From contig NC_080731.1 in the NCBI RefSeq assembly GCF_019097595.1, positions 4,898,241-4,962,240 on the forward strand: a DNA stretch of 64,000 bases, read 5' to 3'. Shown here piece by piece: positions 1 to 12,155 of this stretch (the stretch's first letter is position 1; every line of letters starts with the position of its first letter). The notes under the pieces were generated by a model. The model saw only the letters and a program-made list of their open reading frames with translations, was not told where the DNA came from and did no database searches. The DNA comes from Hemibagrus wyckioides (lineage: Eukaryota; Chordata; Actinopteri; Siluriformes; Bagridae). A program made the translations under genes and the position numbers.

Positions 1-18
1 CCACAACCCCAACACATA

Positions 19-1252
19 CACTATATTGCCAAAAGTATTCGCTCACCTGCCTTGACTCGCATATGAACTTAAGTGACATCCCATTCCTAATCCATAGGGT
101 TCAATATGACGTCGGTCCACCCTTTGCAGCTATAACAGCTTCAACTCTTCTGGGAAGGCTGTCCACAAGGTTTAGGAGTGTGTTTATGGGAATTTTTGAC
201 CATTCTTCCAGAAGCGCATTTGTGAGGTCACACACTGATGTTGGACGAGAAGGCCTGGCTCTCAGTCTCCGCTCTAATTCATCCCAAAGGTGTTCTATCG
301 GGTTGAGGTCAGGACTCTGTGCAGGCCAGTCAAGTTCATCCACACCAGACTCTGTCATCCATGTCTTTATGGACCTTGCTTTGGTCACTGGTGCACAGTC
401 ATGTTGGAAGAGGAAGGGGCCAGCTCCAAACTGTTCCCACAAAGTTGGGAGCATGGAATTGTCCAAAATGTCTTGGTATGCTGAAGCATTCAGAGTTCCT
501 TTCACTGGAACTAAGGGGCCAAGCCCAGCTCCTGAAAAACAACCCCACACCATAATCCCCCCTCCACCAAACTTTACACTTGGCACAATGCAGTCAGACA
601 AGTACCGTTCTCCTGGCAACCGCCAAACCCAGACTCGTCCATCAGATTGCCAGATGGAGAAGCGCGATTCGTCACTCCAGAGAACGCGTCTCCACTGCTC
701 TAGAGTCCAGTGGCGGCGTGCTTTACACCACTGCATCCGACGCTTTGCATTGCACTTGGTGATGTATGGCTTGGATGCAGCTGCTCGGCCATGGAAACCC
801 ATTCCATGAAGCTCTCTGTGCACTGTTCTTGAGCTAATCTGAAGGCGACATGAAGTTTGGAGGTCTGTAGCGATTGACTCTGCAGAAAGTTGGTGACCTC
901 TTCGCACTATGCGCCTCAGCATCCGCTGACCCCGCTCCGTCAGTTTACGTGGCCTACCACTTCGTGGCTGAGTTGCTGTCGTTCCCAAACACTTCCACGT
1001 TCTTATAATACAGCTGACAGTTGACTGTGGAATATTTAGGAGCGAGGAAATTTCACGACTGGATTTGTTGCACAGGTGGCATCCTATCACAGTTCCATGT
1101 GCTCCTGAGAGCGACCCATTCTTTCACAAATGTTTGTAAAAACATCTGCATGCCTAGGTGCTTGATTTTATACACCTGTGGCCATGGAAGTGATTGGAAC
1201 ACCTGATTCTGATTATTTGGATGGGTGAGCGAATACTTCTGTCAATATAGTG
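19..1252 (-). mobile_element. Tc1-like DNA transposon, copy 1 (damaged)
   Basis: Terminal inverted repeats start CACTATATTGCCAAAAGTAT at the left and end in AATATAGTG at the right, with TA on both sides (17-18 and 1253-1254), the usual Tc1 target duplication. The length of 1,234 bp is 14 less than the two other copies here. That matches a net 13-base loss near 1096 and a single-base loss near 1146. The right flank is a (TA)n stretch. The right terminal repeat carries mutations (CTTCTGTC). Confidence 0.95.
101..1119 (-). pseudogene. Tc1 transposase, frameshifted near the N-terminus
   Basis: DDE transposase of the Tc1/mariner superfamily that would cut and paste its own element. An open frame of 329 codons covers the helix-turn-helix region ([20 protein letters not shown]) and the catalytic residues: Asp in WSDES, Asp in QHDCAPV and Glu in [11 protein letters not shown]. 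The normal start (ATG at 1117-1119, MGRSQE) is cut off from it by a net 13-base deletion around 1096, so the long frame has no ATG at its head. CAPVTKA replaces CAPVHKA of the intact copy. Likely inactive. Confidence 0.92.
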
Positions 1253-2770
1253 TATATATATATATACATATATCAATCTCAAGATTAAAAGCTTTAAAAC
1301 GATTTTAAAAGATAATAAAGCCGATACAACACACACTCCGAACGAAAGGGTGGTTTATTTTTTGCATATTTTGTAGAAATGTTCAGGTTTTGGTGTTGGT
1401 TTTAGATTTGGTCTTTTGTCAAATTGATCTTTCGTATAGATTTTTTTCACTCGAATCTTTGGTCTGTCTTTACTGTCATGCAAATACACACAGGATTTTG
1501 ACCGTGGATATTTTCTCTCTGACGTTAAAACACACACACAAAGGCACAGATAGACGCATGGCCTGCTGGCTGGCCGTGTCATTATGTCAATCACTTCCGA
1601 CTAGAGTGCTACCATCTGCCTCCCTAATGAAACCACACGGCCTTGATCACATACTCGTCCTCTATCTCTCTCTCTCTCTCTCTCTCCCTTTTTTCTCTCT
1701 CCAACACACACACACACAAGCACAAACTCATTCAATGCTGCCCAAACCCAGGACTTGTAGCTAGAATCGCAGCTGTTACTATTTATACAGAGTGCGTTTT
1801 TTTGTTTTCCACAGAAAGAGAGATGAAGAAAGAAAAAGACTAAAGATAAAGACTGACATGAATCTGAACATTACACTCTGTCAGGTAGCGTTAACAAAAC
1901 GCCAGCAATACACACCTTATTAATCATCTCTATCTCTTATTTCCCAACAGAGTTGTCTTCTATAATTATCCTCATTATTATATTTAATCGGTCAGTGGCG
2001 AGGAAAATTTTTATCATTTATCATCGCGGGCTGAATAGCTCTTGTTGCTATGGAAACATTGTTGCTTTCTTGCATTTATCTCCTTCTCTGGTAATGTTTT
2101 TGTTGTGTTTCATGAGAACATGTGTAGTTTTTTTTTTTTTTAAGATTTATTTATAGATATATGGAGAATGAACTGAAATGCTTTACTTCAGTGCAGCTTG
2201 ATGGATTAAAATGAGGCTTGGTCGCGTGTGATACAAAATAATACAAGCCCTGGAAATCATTTTGAGGTGTTTTTTTTTTTTAAATGTATACAGGAAATGT
2301 TGGAAAGCATTGACAGTGGAGACTCCTTCCAAATATGCTAAATAAATATCTCTGTCCAGACAACTGAAGCATATTTATTTAAAAATGAATGAATAAAATA
2401 AAATAAAATAAAATAAAATAAAATAAAATAAAATAAAATAAAATAAAATAAAATAAAATAAAATAAAATAAAATAAAATAAAATAATAAAGGTTGAGTAA
2501 AATGCTGCTCATGAGACCAGATCAAATCTTATATGAAGTAAAAAATAAAGTGAGAAAGTTTCATCACCTCAACAATTAGACACTTTTTATTTTTAAATCT
2601 GGTTACGTGGCTGTCCCTGTCTGAGCTGTTACCATAGAAACAAAGACATATTGGAACGAATGTATTGCCATTGTTTGGAACCACTGTCAGACCTTCTGAC
2701 CAATCAGAAATGAGAACTTGACAGCCCTGAGGCTAAGATACTGACCAAACGTGGTGTAGGAAATTATATA
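1253..2770. other. non-coding stretch with simple repeats
   Basis: No gene seen. It holds a short (TA)n, a CT tract (1663-1686), a CA tract near 1705, and a pentanucleotide AAATA array at about 2390-2486. Around 2690-2730 is a sequence sharing CTTCTGACCAATCAGAA with 42655-42672, part of a dispersed repeat. Confidence 0.6.
2390..2486. repeat. (AAATA)n microsatellite
   Basis: About 19 near-perfect tandem copies of a five-base AT-only unit. Confidence 0.95.
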
Positions 2771-2775
2771 AATGT

Positions 2776-3130
2776 TGCTCATCCATCCATCCATCCATCC
2801 ATTCATCTCCTATAGCACTATTTTTCCACACAGGGATTGTGTGATCGTGGTTTCTATCCCAGGGGACACAGGGCACAAGGTAGGGGACAATCTGGACAGG
2901 GTGCCAACACATTGCAGGGCACAATCACACACACACAGACACACACACACACACACACACACTACAGACACTGAAGAGATACCAGTCCGGCTACAACACA
3001 TGTCTTGGGAAACTTGGGGAGGAAATTGGTGGAATCCCCTAAAGCACAGAGAACACACACACACACACACAGACATACACACAGTGGAGCTGAAAATCAA
3101 ATCCCCAGCCTCAGAGGTGCGAGGCAATTA
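2776..3130 (-). mobile_element. SINE-like repeat with CATC tail
   Basis: The (CATC)n at 2776-2802 reads as the 3' tail on the minus strand. The body includes GGGCACAAGGTAGGGGACAA and CCAACACATTGCAGGGCACA, two CA tracts, and an internal ACTACAGACACTGAAG. This is a degenerate member of a SINE-like family common in teleost genomes (recognised from memory, family name not assigned). A second, opposite-strand member lies at 3859-4110. Confidence 0.6.
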
Positions 3131-3176
3131 TTTACATCACATACCATTTTAGAAACCGTTGCTTTGGTTACATTTT

Positions 3177-3208
<32 letters not shown>

Positions 3209-3677
3209 TACACACTTACACAGCAATTCCTTTGTACATGATATAAAGTGTCTTTAATTCTGACAGTTTCTGTGAAGAACCTGTCTCCCATCCAGGATGT
3301 TTCCCCGCTCTGTGTCCGGTATTCCCAAAATAATCTTCAGATCCACCTCAACCCTGACCAAGAAAACACCATGCTAACTGCCACACACTTGCGTGTCATG
3401 TGACTTATCATGACATCATATATCATGGCAGCTATCAAGACAATTACATAGTAACACGAGTCACTTAGATTACCGGAAACAACATGTCAGGACAGCTCAT
3501 GCCAGTGTACCGCATCCATTACCACGTATTAGTTATAAAATAATAAGAATCTTCAGCAATAAATATAGCATTTGAGATTGAGGCCAGAATTTCTAATGTT
3601 TTATATTAAAAAGTAAGGCTAAATATTGATGATAAATGAAAACTGACTAACATGAGTAGTAGAATAATGATGGAAGT

Positions 3678-3680
3678 ATT

Positions 3681-3740
<60 letters not shown>

Positions 3741-3776
3741 TATTATTATTATTATTGTTATTATTATTATTGTTAT
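3678..3776. repeat. (AAT)n joined to (ATT)n
   Basis: An AAT array switches at about 3740 to its reverse complement ATT, making a long imperfect palindrome that could fold into a hairpin. Confidence 0.95.
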
Positions 3777-3858
3777 TATCCTGAACACCAGCATCAACAA
3801 ACTGTCTCAGTGTTTACGCACATTTCAGCAAAAACATTACATATATACAAAGACATGA

Positions 3859-3967
3859 TTGGCTGATTGGCATCTCTAAATAATACCGTGTGTGTGTGTG
3901 TGTGTGTCTGTAGTGTGTGTGTGTGTGTGTGTCTGTAGTGTGTGTGTGTGTGTGTGTGTGTGTCTGT

Positions 3968-3998
<31 letters not shown>

Positions 3999-4110
3999 TC
4001 GTGCCTTGCAATGAATTGGTACCCTATCCAGGGTGTCCCCTATCTTGCACCCCAAATGACCTTGTGTAGGATAAATGCTATAGAAAATGGAATTGATTTA
4101 TTGACTGAAA
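3859..4110 (+). mobile_element. SINE-like repeat with expanded TG core and GATG tail
   Basis: TGATTGGCTGATTGGCATCT leads into a TG array (3889-3993) broken by TCTGTAG. Then come CCTATCCAGGGTGTCCCCTA and GATAAATGCTATAGAAAATG, and finally the GATG array. This is the same family as 2776-3130 on the other strand. Confidence 0.6.
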
Positions 4111-5025
4111 AATGAATAGGTGGATAGATGGAGAGATGGATAAAATGATGGATGGATGGATGGATGGATGGATGGATGGATGGATGGATGGACGGATGGA
4201 TGGATGGACGGATGGATAGAAGGATGGATAGAAGGATGGATGGAGGGAAAAATGAATAGATGGAAGAATGGATAGATGGGTGGAAGTATGGATGGATGGA
4301 TGGATGGACAGATGGAATGATGGATGCAATGATGGATAAAAGAACGGATGGATGGATGAAAGGATGGATGGATGGATGGATGGAGGGATGGATGGAAAAA
4401 TCGAAAGATGAATGGAAGAATGAATAGATGGGTGGGTGGATGGATGGATAGAAGAATCAATAGATGAATGGAAGAATCAATGGATGGATGGAAGGATGGA
4501 TGGATGGATGGATGGATGGATGGATGGGTATAATGATGGGTGGAAGGATGGATGGATGGATGAATGGAGGTATGAATGGATGGGTGGGTGGATGGATGGA
4601 TGGATAGAAGGAAGGATAGATAGAAATATCAATAGATGAATGGATGGATAGATGCATGGATGGATGGATGGAAGAATCGAAAGATGAATGGAAGAATGAA
4701 TAGATGGGTGGGTGGATGGATGGATAGAAAGATGGATTTATAGGTAGAATGATGGAAGGAAGTATGACTGGATGGATGGAGGTATGGATGGATGGATAGA
4801 AGGAAGGATAGATGGAAATATCAATAGATGAATGGATGGATGGATGGATGGAAGAATCGAAAGATGAATGGAAGAATGAATAGATGGGTGAATGGATGGA
4901 TGGATGGATAGAAGGAAGGATAGATGGAAGAATCAATAGATGAATGGAAGAATCAATAGATGGATGGATGGATGGATTCATTTATGGGTAGAATGATGGA
5001 TGGAAGGATGAATGGATGGATGGAT
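4110..5025 (+). repeat. (TGGA)n complex microsatellite
   Basis: More than 900 bases of TGGA/GATG units with interspersed GAAGAATCGAAAGATGAATG and GAAGAATCAATAGATG variants that recur as larger units. It begins exactly at the tail of the SINE-like repeat. Long ORFs on both strands here (poly IHPS-type) are repeat artefacts. Confidence 0.95.
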
Positions 5026-6680
5026 GAACATAGCATCACGTCTCTGTGCATCAGAACAAGCCAAACTGAAACACTAAAGTTAAAACATTTCACACTTAAA
5101 TGAAAATAAAAGGTATTTTATTTGAAAGAAAAGCTGTTTTTTTTGGGAGGATAGCCATCAGCCATAACAGCCTGTCTTTTGTACATTTCTAATGAAGTCA
5201 TCTGGCCTTTGGTTTCTTCCGAGTGAATAACACATTAATGGACCAATTTCGATATGTGGACACAGGCAGGGAAAATTCGGAAGATTAATTATATCTCAAG
5301 GCGGATTCTGACTAACGCTCCTTTATTGACATGCTCCTGTTACTCTATAGAATTTTTTTCCCCTCACCACAGAAAGTTTTTCATCGAGAGAACTGTTTAG
5401 TTTATTAAGCTCAGGAACGTTGACTGATCCGAACTTCTTTTCCAGTCTCGCTTTTGAATAAAGTTTCTCAAACCTCTCTGACCTCTTAATTACATTTCTT
5501 TTATTATCTCGTCTTCAGAAGTCATTAATCTATGATTCTGTGTAATCTCACTATTTTATTAACTGCTCAGCTTTTAAAAGCAGAGCTATAGTGTCTTTAT
5601 ACACAGCGAAATCCAAAAGTCTGAGACGATTGCTTCAGAAAATACTTCTATCTTGAATTCTTTTCTAATCTAATTCATTACACATTATATTATTGACAGT
5701 AACTTGAGGGGAAAACTCGAATCTTTGACATATTTAGTTTTAAGTATTTGGTTTGTCTAAATACTAAGAGATGAAATAAAATAAAATAAAATCTGACTCT
5801 TTGTACAAAGCAGTTAACATTTTTATATCATTCAGTATCACACATTTGTCTACATTTCAATATTTATTTAAAAAAATTAACATTTACTTTCTTTGTTTAT
5901 TTAAAATAAAATAAAAAAATGTCATTTAAATTTGTAAATTTGTAATTTAATGGATCGGTAGAAGGATGGATGGATGGATAGGTGGATGGATGGAAACATT
6001 TACTTTCTTTCTTTCTTTATTTTTTTATGTAAAAAAATATCATTTAAATTTGAAATTTAAAATAAAAAATATTTTAAAAAATCTTTCGGTTTATTTTCAA
6101 TTTTAAACAAAAAATGACAGATTTTCAGTGTGGACTTTTTGTTCAAAGCCATTAAAACGATCAATATCCCACGTTTACTTACATTTATATGAAGACATAA
6201 AAATATCAAATATTTAAATTCTTTGTTGTAAATGTTTGGGTTTTTTTATTTTAGAAATAAAAAATTATTTTGGGTTTTTTCTTTTTATTTTCAGTTTTTA
6301 ATAAAAAAAAAAAAAAGTTGCAGATTTTTATAATGGACTTTCTTTGTAGAAAACAGTTAACATGGTCAGTATCACGTTTTTGCTTACATTTAAATTGAAA
6401 CATAGACATACTGATTTATTTTAAATTTTCAAATATTAATTTTAAATTTGTTTAATTTTAATGAAAAAAAATCCTAGATTTTCAGTGTGACTTTTTGTAC
6501 AAATCAGTTAATGTGATGAATAGCACACATTTGCTTATATTATAATATCGACCTAGGAATATTGAACGTTTACAACTTTTTAAAAATGTAAAAATTTCCA
6601 ATTTTAAATGTAAAAAAATCCCAGATTTTTAATACAGTCTCAGATTTTGGACCTTGCTGTATATATACATATATATACAT
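5026..6680. other. AT-rich non-coding stretch
   Basis: No gene or recognisable element seen. AT-rich, with short poly(A)/poly(T) runs and a small GGAT cluster near 5965-5990. Confidence 0.55.
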
Positions 6681-6689
6681 ACAGTATAT

Positions 6690-7110
6690 ATACATTCTAG
6701 AACAATACTGGAGATTTCAAAACTGTGAAATAACACACATGGACTTCAGTAATCCATATGTAATGACAACAAAAAACAGTCAGTTGTTATTTTAAGACAC
6801 GAAGGTCAGGTGTTCTGGAATAGTTCTTGCAAGAACAGTATTGTCAAGTGCATTTACAAAACCCATCAAGCACCATGATGAAACTGGCTCACATGAAGAC
6901 CATCCCAGTAAAGCAAGACCAAAACTGACCTCTGCTGCAGAGGAGAAGTTCATTTAGAGTGACCAGCCTCAGAAATCACCAATTAACAGCACCTCAGATT
7001 AGAGGCATTATGAAGGCTTTACAGAGCATCAGTAGCAGACATATCTCAATATCAACTGTTCAAAGGACATTATTGTGGATTTCAGCCGCCTTCAGCATTG
7101 TTTTACAATG
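6690..7110 (+). mobile_element. old Tc1-like transposon fragment (5' half)
   Basis: TTCTAGAACAATACTGGAGA, GTTATTTTAAGACACGAAGG, CACCATGATGAAACTGGCTC and GACCTCTGCTGCAGAGGAGA match, in order, the 5' region and N-terminal transposase of another Tc1-like fish family as I recall it. The helix-turn-helix part is present but full of small gaps. The catalytic half is absent. A relic. Confidence 0.65.
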
Positions 7111-7689
7111 TAGAAAGAAATAAACTATATATATAGTGTTAGGCATCTAACAACTAGCATACAGACTAGAAACAAGACTATGAATGTTACATGAACTGAT
7201 GCTAGAAAATAAAATGCTGAAACACAGGAACTTGGTGCTCATTGGGATGAAACAGGTCATGAAACCTAATTTGATCTTTGCCTCTTGTAGCTCATCCACC
7301 TCGAGGTTCAGGAGGTTGTGTGTTCCGGGATGCTGTTCTGCTCACCATGGTTGTAAAGCGTGATTGTGTGAGTTACTGGACATCATCACAGGACTGAAGT
7401 TCACTGATTTTTCACACTAATACACCTGTGTGCTTCTGGCTGATTGGGTTACATGACTGAGCAGGAGTACAGATGCTCTCATTAATGCACCGATCATCAT
7501 CTCACATCTCACATTTTAGACTTGTAACTTTTTAATGTACAATTGTTCATAATTGTTCACTTTGACTAATAGATTATTTAATGTTTTGTGAATAGGAGAC
7601 TGATAAAATCATGAACATTTGATGGCTTTAGCAGGAAGAATTTATGTTAAAGCTAGAGTGAATTCAGAAATTATGCTGATGCTCCCACT

Positions 7690-7900
7690 CAGAAGCTCCT
7701 GGTTACACAACTGCACTTGACCATATAGTACACAGATATAGAAGGGAAATGATTTATATTCACACTCTCCGGTGTCACTCAGATGAGGACGAGGTTCCCT
7801 TTAGAGTCTGGTTCCTCTCAAGGTTTCTCTCAAGAGTTTTTCCTCACCACCTTCTCCTCTGACTCACTTATTAGGGATAAATGTAACTTTATAAATAAAT
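7690..7900 (+). mobile_element. teleost interspersed repeat fragment
   Basis: TGTCACTCAGATGAGGACGA, GTTCCTCTCAAGGTTTCT and GAGTTTTTCCTCACCACCTT belong to a short repeat widespread in fish genomes. Its 3' end (CTGTAAAGCTTCTTTGAGAC with a TTGAAA-type tail) is seen separately at 16725-16860. Family name not assigned. Confidence 0.5.
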
Positions 7901-7901
7901 A

Positions 7902-8411
7902 CACTTTATTGGCAAAAGTTTTGGGACGTCTGCTTTTACATGCACATGAATGTAATATGGAGTTGTCCCGCCCTTTGCAGCTTCAACTCTTCTAGGAAGG
8001 CTTTCCACAAGGTTTAGGAGTGTGTTTATGGGAATTTTTGCCCGTTCCTCTAGAAGCACATGTGTGAGGGCAGGCACTGATGTTGGACGAGAAGGTCTGG
8101 CTCACAGTCTCCACTCTAATTCATCCCAAAGGTGTTCTATCAGGTTGAGGTCAGGACTCTGTGAAGTTCCTCCACACCAAACTCCCTCATCCATGTCTTT
8201 ATGGACCTTGCTTTGGTCACTGGTGCACAGTCATGTTGGAAGAGGAAGGGGTCATCCCCAAACTGTTACCACAAAGCATGAAACTGTCCAAAATGTCTTG
8301 GTATGAAGCTGAAGCATTAAGAGTTCCTTTCACTGGAAGTCCAACCCCTGAGAAACAACACCTGAATTCAATGATTTGGAGGAGTGTCCCAAAACTTTTG
8401 GCAATATAGAG
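7902..8411 (-). mobile_element. internally deleted Tc1-like element, copy 1
   Basis: About 510 bp bounded by CACTTTATTGGCAAAAGTTT and CAAAACTTTTGGCAATATAG with TA outside. The interior corresponds to the C-terminal half of a Tc1 transposase ([18 protein letters not shown]) running up to the region equivalent to [10 protein letters not shown], then jumps to the other terminal repeat. The N-terminal half is missing. Non-autonomous. Confidence 0.85.
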
Positions 8412-8812
8412 TATATAACAAACATCTTACAAAAATCTAGTTGGTGATATTGTTCTGGAAATGTTACTATAGCAGGCAAGTAGCTACATTTTCCTTGAAA
8501 GTGAATTAGAAAAGAAAAAAAGCTTAAAATTGATGGAAGGATCCAGATCATGAGGATGTGAGGTAGCAGATAAACAAATAAACAAGTTATTTGTAAACAG
8601 CCTCTAGTTTTCACCTTGATTTTACCATATAAACATGAAATAATCATCCAAAACCTCAATGGATCCGGAATGGCTAATTCAGTATCTTCCTTGTTTAGTT
8701 GACTGACTTTTCTTTCGTCTGGATAATAATAGAGATAGAACAGAGACAAGAGAATCCACAGACCCAATCCCGACACACTCATTACAGACAAACGTGATTT
8801 CATAAATAAGTC

Positions 8813-8818
8813 TTTATT
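8813..8818 (-). terminator. candidate poly(A) signal AATAAA
   Basis: On the minus strand AATAAAGACTTATTTATG is followed within about 20 bases by a T/G-rich stretch (GTTTGTCTGTAATGAGTGTG), the classic layout of a cleavage and polyadenylation site. It would end the long ksr2 transcript. Other AATAAA copies upstream may be used as well. Confidence 0.45.
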
Positions 8819-9122
8819 TCTCTGGGCAACAGCTGAACCTGACCAAAAGCTTCACAAACAAAAAAACAAAAAACAAAAAAACAAAACAAAACAAAACACA
8901 GATTTGGTAAGAAGGCCTGCAGTGTTTCAGAGAGGACATTCATAACATTTGTGATTATAAATATCGTCCAGTGTACAAGAGTAGAAAAACCTATAGAAAT
9001 ATGACTGTACAAAATATACATCTATCCGCCGATCGAGCTGATTGACCCAGCCTCGGTTTTTGCATGTGATATCAGGCTGCTTTCTGTCTCAGTGAGGAGA
9101 TGAAGCATGTCTAGAGCAGTGG

Positions 9123-9154
<32 letters not shown>

Positions 9155-10738
9155 GTATGATTTTGAACAGCTGAAGCGACTACATTCACTGATTAAACGT
9201 TATAATCAGTTTCACATTCACTCACACACACACACACTAATAGATTTTTGAGAGGATGGGGAAAAAATATATCTCTGCTCTTTGCAATGAAGCGTTTGAG
9301 ACAGAAATGTTGAAATTAAATTAAATAATTTCTGCTAATATTTCCCAGATGGAGATTTCGAGAGTCTCACAGCAGTCATTTTTGCTTTTGTCTTTTTCAA
9401 AGGTTTCTTTTTTCCCCCCTTTTCACGTCAGTGCCTGAAAGGAACTCTCTGTCTCTTCATGGCGCTAGGCTTTTGTGAAGCACATATGGACGACTCGGGG
9501 CCAAATAGCATGCTAGCAACAGGTTTGGCTTTTTATGCACGCTGTGCCCACGCTCGAACTCAGCCTGGTTCGGGCATCGGTGCCGTCATGAGCCGAGCGA
9601 GTGTGGAAGTGAAATCGAATCAAAGCACATGGGAGATTTTATCCTACAGAGAAGTTAATGCACACAGGAGCGACGTTTGAAGTGTTAGAAATCGCCCCAA
9701 ATATTTTATTTTCCCTCCTGAGACGATGTGTCCGAGTTGAGCGCGTGCTATGCGCCTCAATTAGTCAAGATACGAGATGAAGATTATTAACGGTGCCCAG
9801 CGCTGCAGGCTTCTTTCATCCAATTTGCAGAAATATCTGAAATATTTGCTAATTATCAAAAAAACATGAATCATTCCGTTAAAAACACGCACAAACACAC
9901 AAAAATGTAAATATTCCTTCACATATCCTCACTCGAGAACGTTACAAAATCAGCCATGAGGGTTTTTTTTTTCTCTCTGCAAGAGATGCGCTAATAAATA
10001 ATGTCTTGTTTTTCGAGTCGTTTTGGATGAAATGCTTCGGATAGGCATGCTAACAAAAAACACGTCTGGGGATTAGTGGGATATTTCCATGCGTTCGCTG
10101 CCATGCACCTCAGCCGGGGAATCTGAGGAACTCTGGAGAATGCAAACGGAATGCAGAGGCACCCAAAAAAACACACACACATATATACACACACACACAC
10201 ACACACCGGGAGGAGATGGTGGGAGGAGGGGTGTTTCACATACAGTTATCCCACGATCCACCTGTCATTCCCAGTTTCATGCCATCCTTACGCCAGTAAA
10301 ACTCCAAATTAAACCTAAAGGTCCATCAGGAATAAAGCCATAATGAAAGCGTTAAAAGTGCAGTTTGTAAATTTCTCAAAAAATGACTACAATTTTAAAG
10401 ACGCTACAGCAAAACTGGGTACTGCGGTACTGTTCCCATATCTGGCAACCCAATAGCTTTATTAAATCGTTAAACACAAAATCTACCTCAATCAACCTTT
10501 ATATTTATCAACGCCAATTAAATTCCTTATGTAAAAAGGCTGGTTAATAGAAATGGATTTTTACTATCAAATTCTTAACATATAAGCAGCGCCTTGTGTC
10601 ACTTTATTCACCGTTTTATGACTTTAATAACAGTCTCAGAAAAATCCGTTCACGAGGCTGTCATGTTTGACTGATGCTACAGGCTACAATCTACTGAATT
10701 TCTACTTGGATTCAGTGTGTGACAGACAGCTGAGAGTC

Positions 10739-10760
10739 GACTAACCCTAACCCTAACCCA
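10739..10760 (+). repeat. short telomere-like (CCCTAA)3
   Basis: ACTAACCCTAACCCTAACCC is three copies of the vertebrate telomere unit, 215 bases from the 65-bp minisatellite. Too short to be called an interstitial telomere block. Confidence 0.8.
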
Positions 10761-10974
10761 AATAATGACTTGATGGAAGTGGAAAAATTGGTGCACATGG
10801 TATCTAAGAAGGTGATCGAATTGGCGATTGAATATTTATATCTGTCTAACAGGAATATTTTAATATCACTGGTCACTCCATAGAGGTAAATTAATATTTC
10901 AGAGGAATTTAAACTGTATGGAATTGTGAATGATGACTCGAAGACTATACAGCTGATAGACAGTATATGATGAG

Positions 10975-12155
10975 GCTCCGCCCCCATCTGATTCAGAGTG
11001 AACTCTAACTCTGTCTTAACTTTTCTGACTCTGAAAATAGCTCCGCCCCCATCTGATTCAGAGTGAACTCTAACTCTGTCTTAACTTTTCTGACCCTGAA
11101 AATAGCTCCGCCCCCATCTGATTCAGAGTTAAGTCTAACTCTGTCTTAACTTTTCTGACTCTGAAAATAGCTCCGCCCCCATCTGATTCAGAATGAACTC
11201 TAACTCTGTCTTAACTTTTCTGACCCTGAAAATAGCTCCGCCCCCATCTGATTCAGAGTGAACTCTAACTCTGTCTTAACTTTTCTGACCCTGAAAATAG
11301 CTCCGCCCCCATCTGATTCAGAGTGAACTCTAACTCTGTCTTAACTTTTCTGACCCTGAAAATAGCTCCGCCCCCATCTGATTCAGAGTGAACTCTAACT
11401 CTGTCTTAACTTTTCTGACCCTGAAAATAGCTCCGCCCCCATCTGATTCAGAGTGAACTCTAACTGTCTTAACTTTTCTGACCCTGAAAATAGCTCCGCC
11501 CCCATCTGATTCAGAGTTAACTCTAATTATGTCTTAACTTTTCTGACCCTAAAAAATAGCTCCGCCCCTATCTGATTCAGAGTGAACTCTAACACTGTCT
11601 TAACTTTTCTGACCCTAAAAAATAGCTCCGCCCCCATCTGATTCAGAGTGAACTCTAACTCTGTCTTAACTTTTCTGACCCTGAAAATAGCTCCACCCCC
11701 CATCTGATTCAGAGTGAACTCTAACTATGTCTTAACTTTTCTGACCCTGAAAATAGCTCCGCCCCCATCTGATTCAGAGTGAACTCTAATTATGTCTTAA
11801 CTTTTCTGACCCTAAAAAATAGCTCCGCCCCCATCTGATTCAGAGTTAACTCTAACACTGTCTTAACTTTTCTGACCTTAAAAAATAGCTCCGCCCCCAT
11901 CTGATTCAGAGTTAACTCTAACTCTGTCTTAACTTTTCTGACCCTGAAAATAGCTCCACCCCCCATCTGATTCAGAGTGAACTCTAACTCTGTCTTAACT
12001 TTTCTGACCCTGAAAATAGCTCCGCCCCCATCTGATTCAGAGTTAACTCTAACTCTGTCTTAACTTTTCTGACCCTGAAAATAGCTCCACCCCCATCTAT
12101 CTTAACTTTTCTGACCCTGAAAATAGCTCCACCCCCCATCTGATTCAGAGTTCTG
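10975..12155. repeat. 65-bp minisatellite, about 18 copies
   Basis: The unit starts GCTCCGCCCCCATCTGATTC, continues AGAGTGAACTCTAACTCTGT and ends CTGACCCTGAAAATA. The first copies repeat every 65 bases with few changes. Later ones carry AGAGTTAACTCT, a perfect 12-base palindrome, in place of AGAGTGAACTCT, and one unit near 12090-12100 is shortened. It lies in the probable ksr2 3' UTR and would be transcribed. Confidence 0.95.

Noticed and set aside
63..809. 248-codon plus-strand ORF at the left edge and its equivalents at 18355-19101 and 57048-57962
   Set aside because: They are antisense shadows of the Tc1 transposase, repeated in all three copies.
4078..4981. Long ORFs rich in IHPS repeats
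   Set aside because: They are frames through the TGGA microsatellite.
9459..9680. Plus-strand 73-codon ORF
   Set aside because: Lies antisense in the probable ksr2 3' UTR, with no recognisable domain or splice context.
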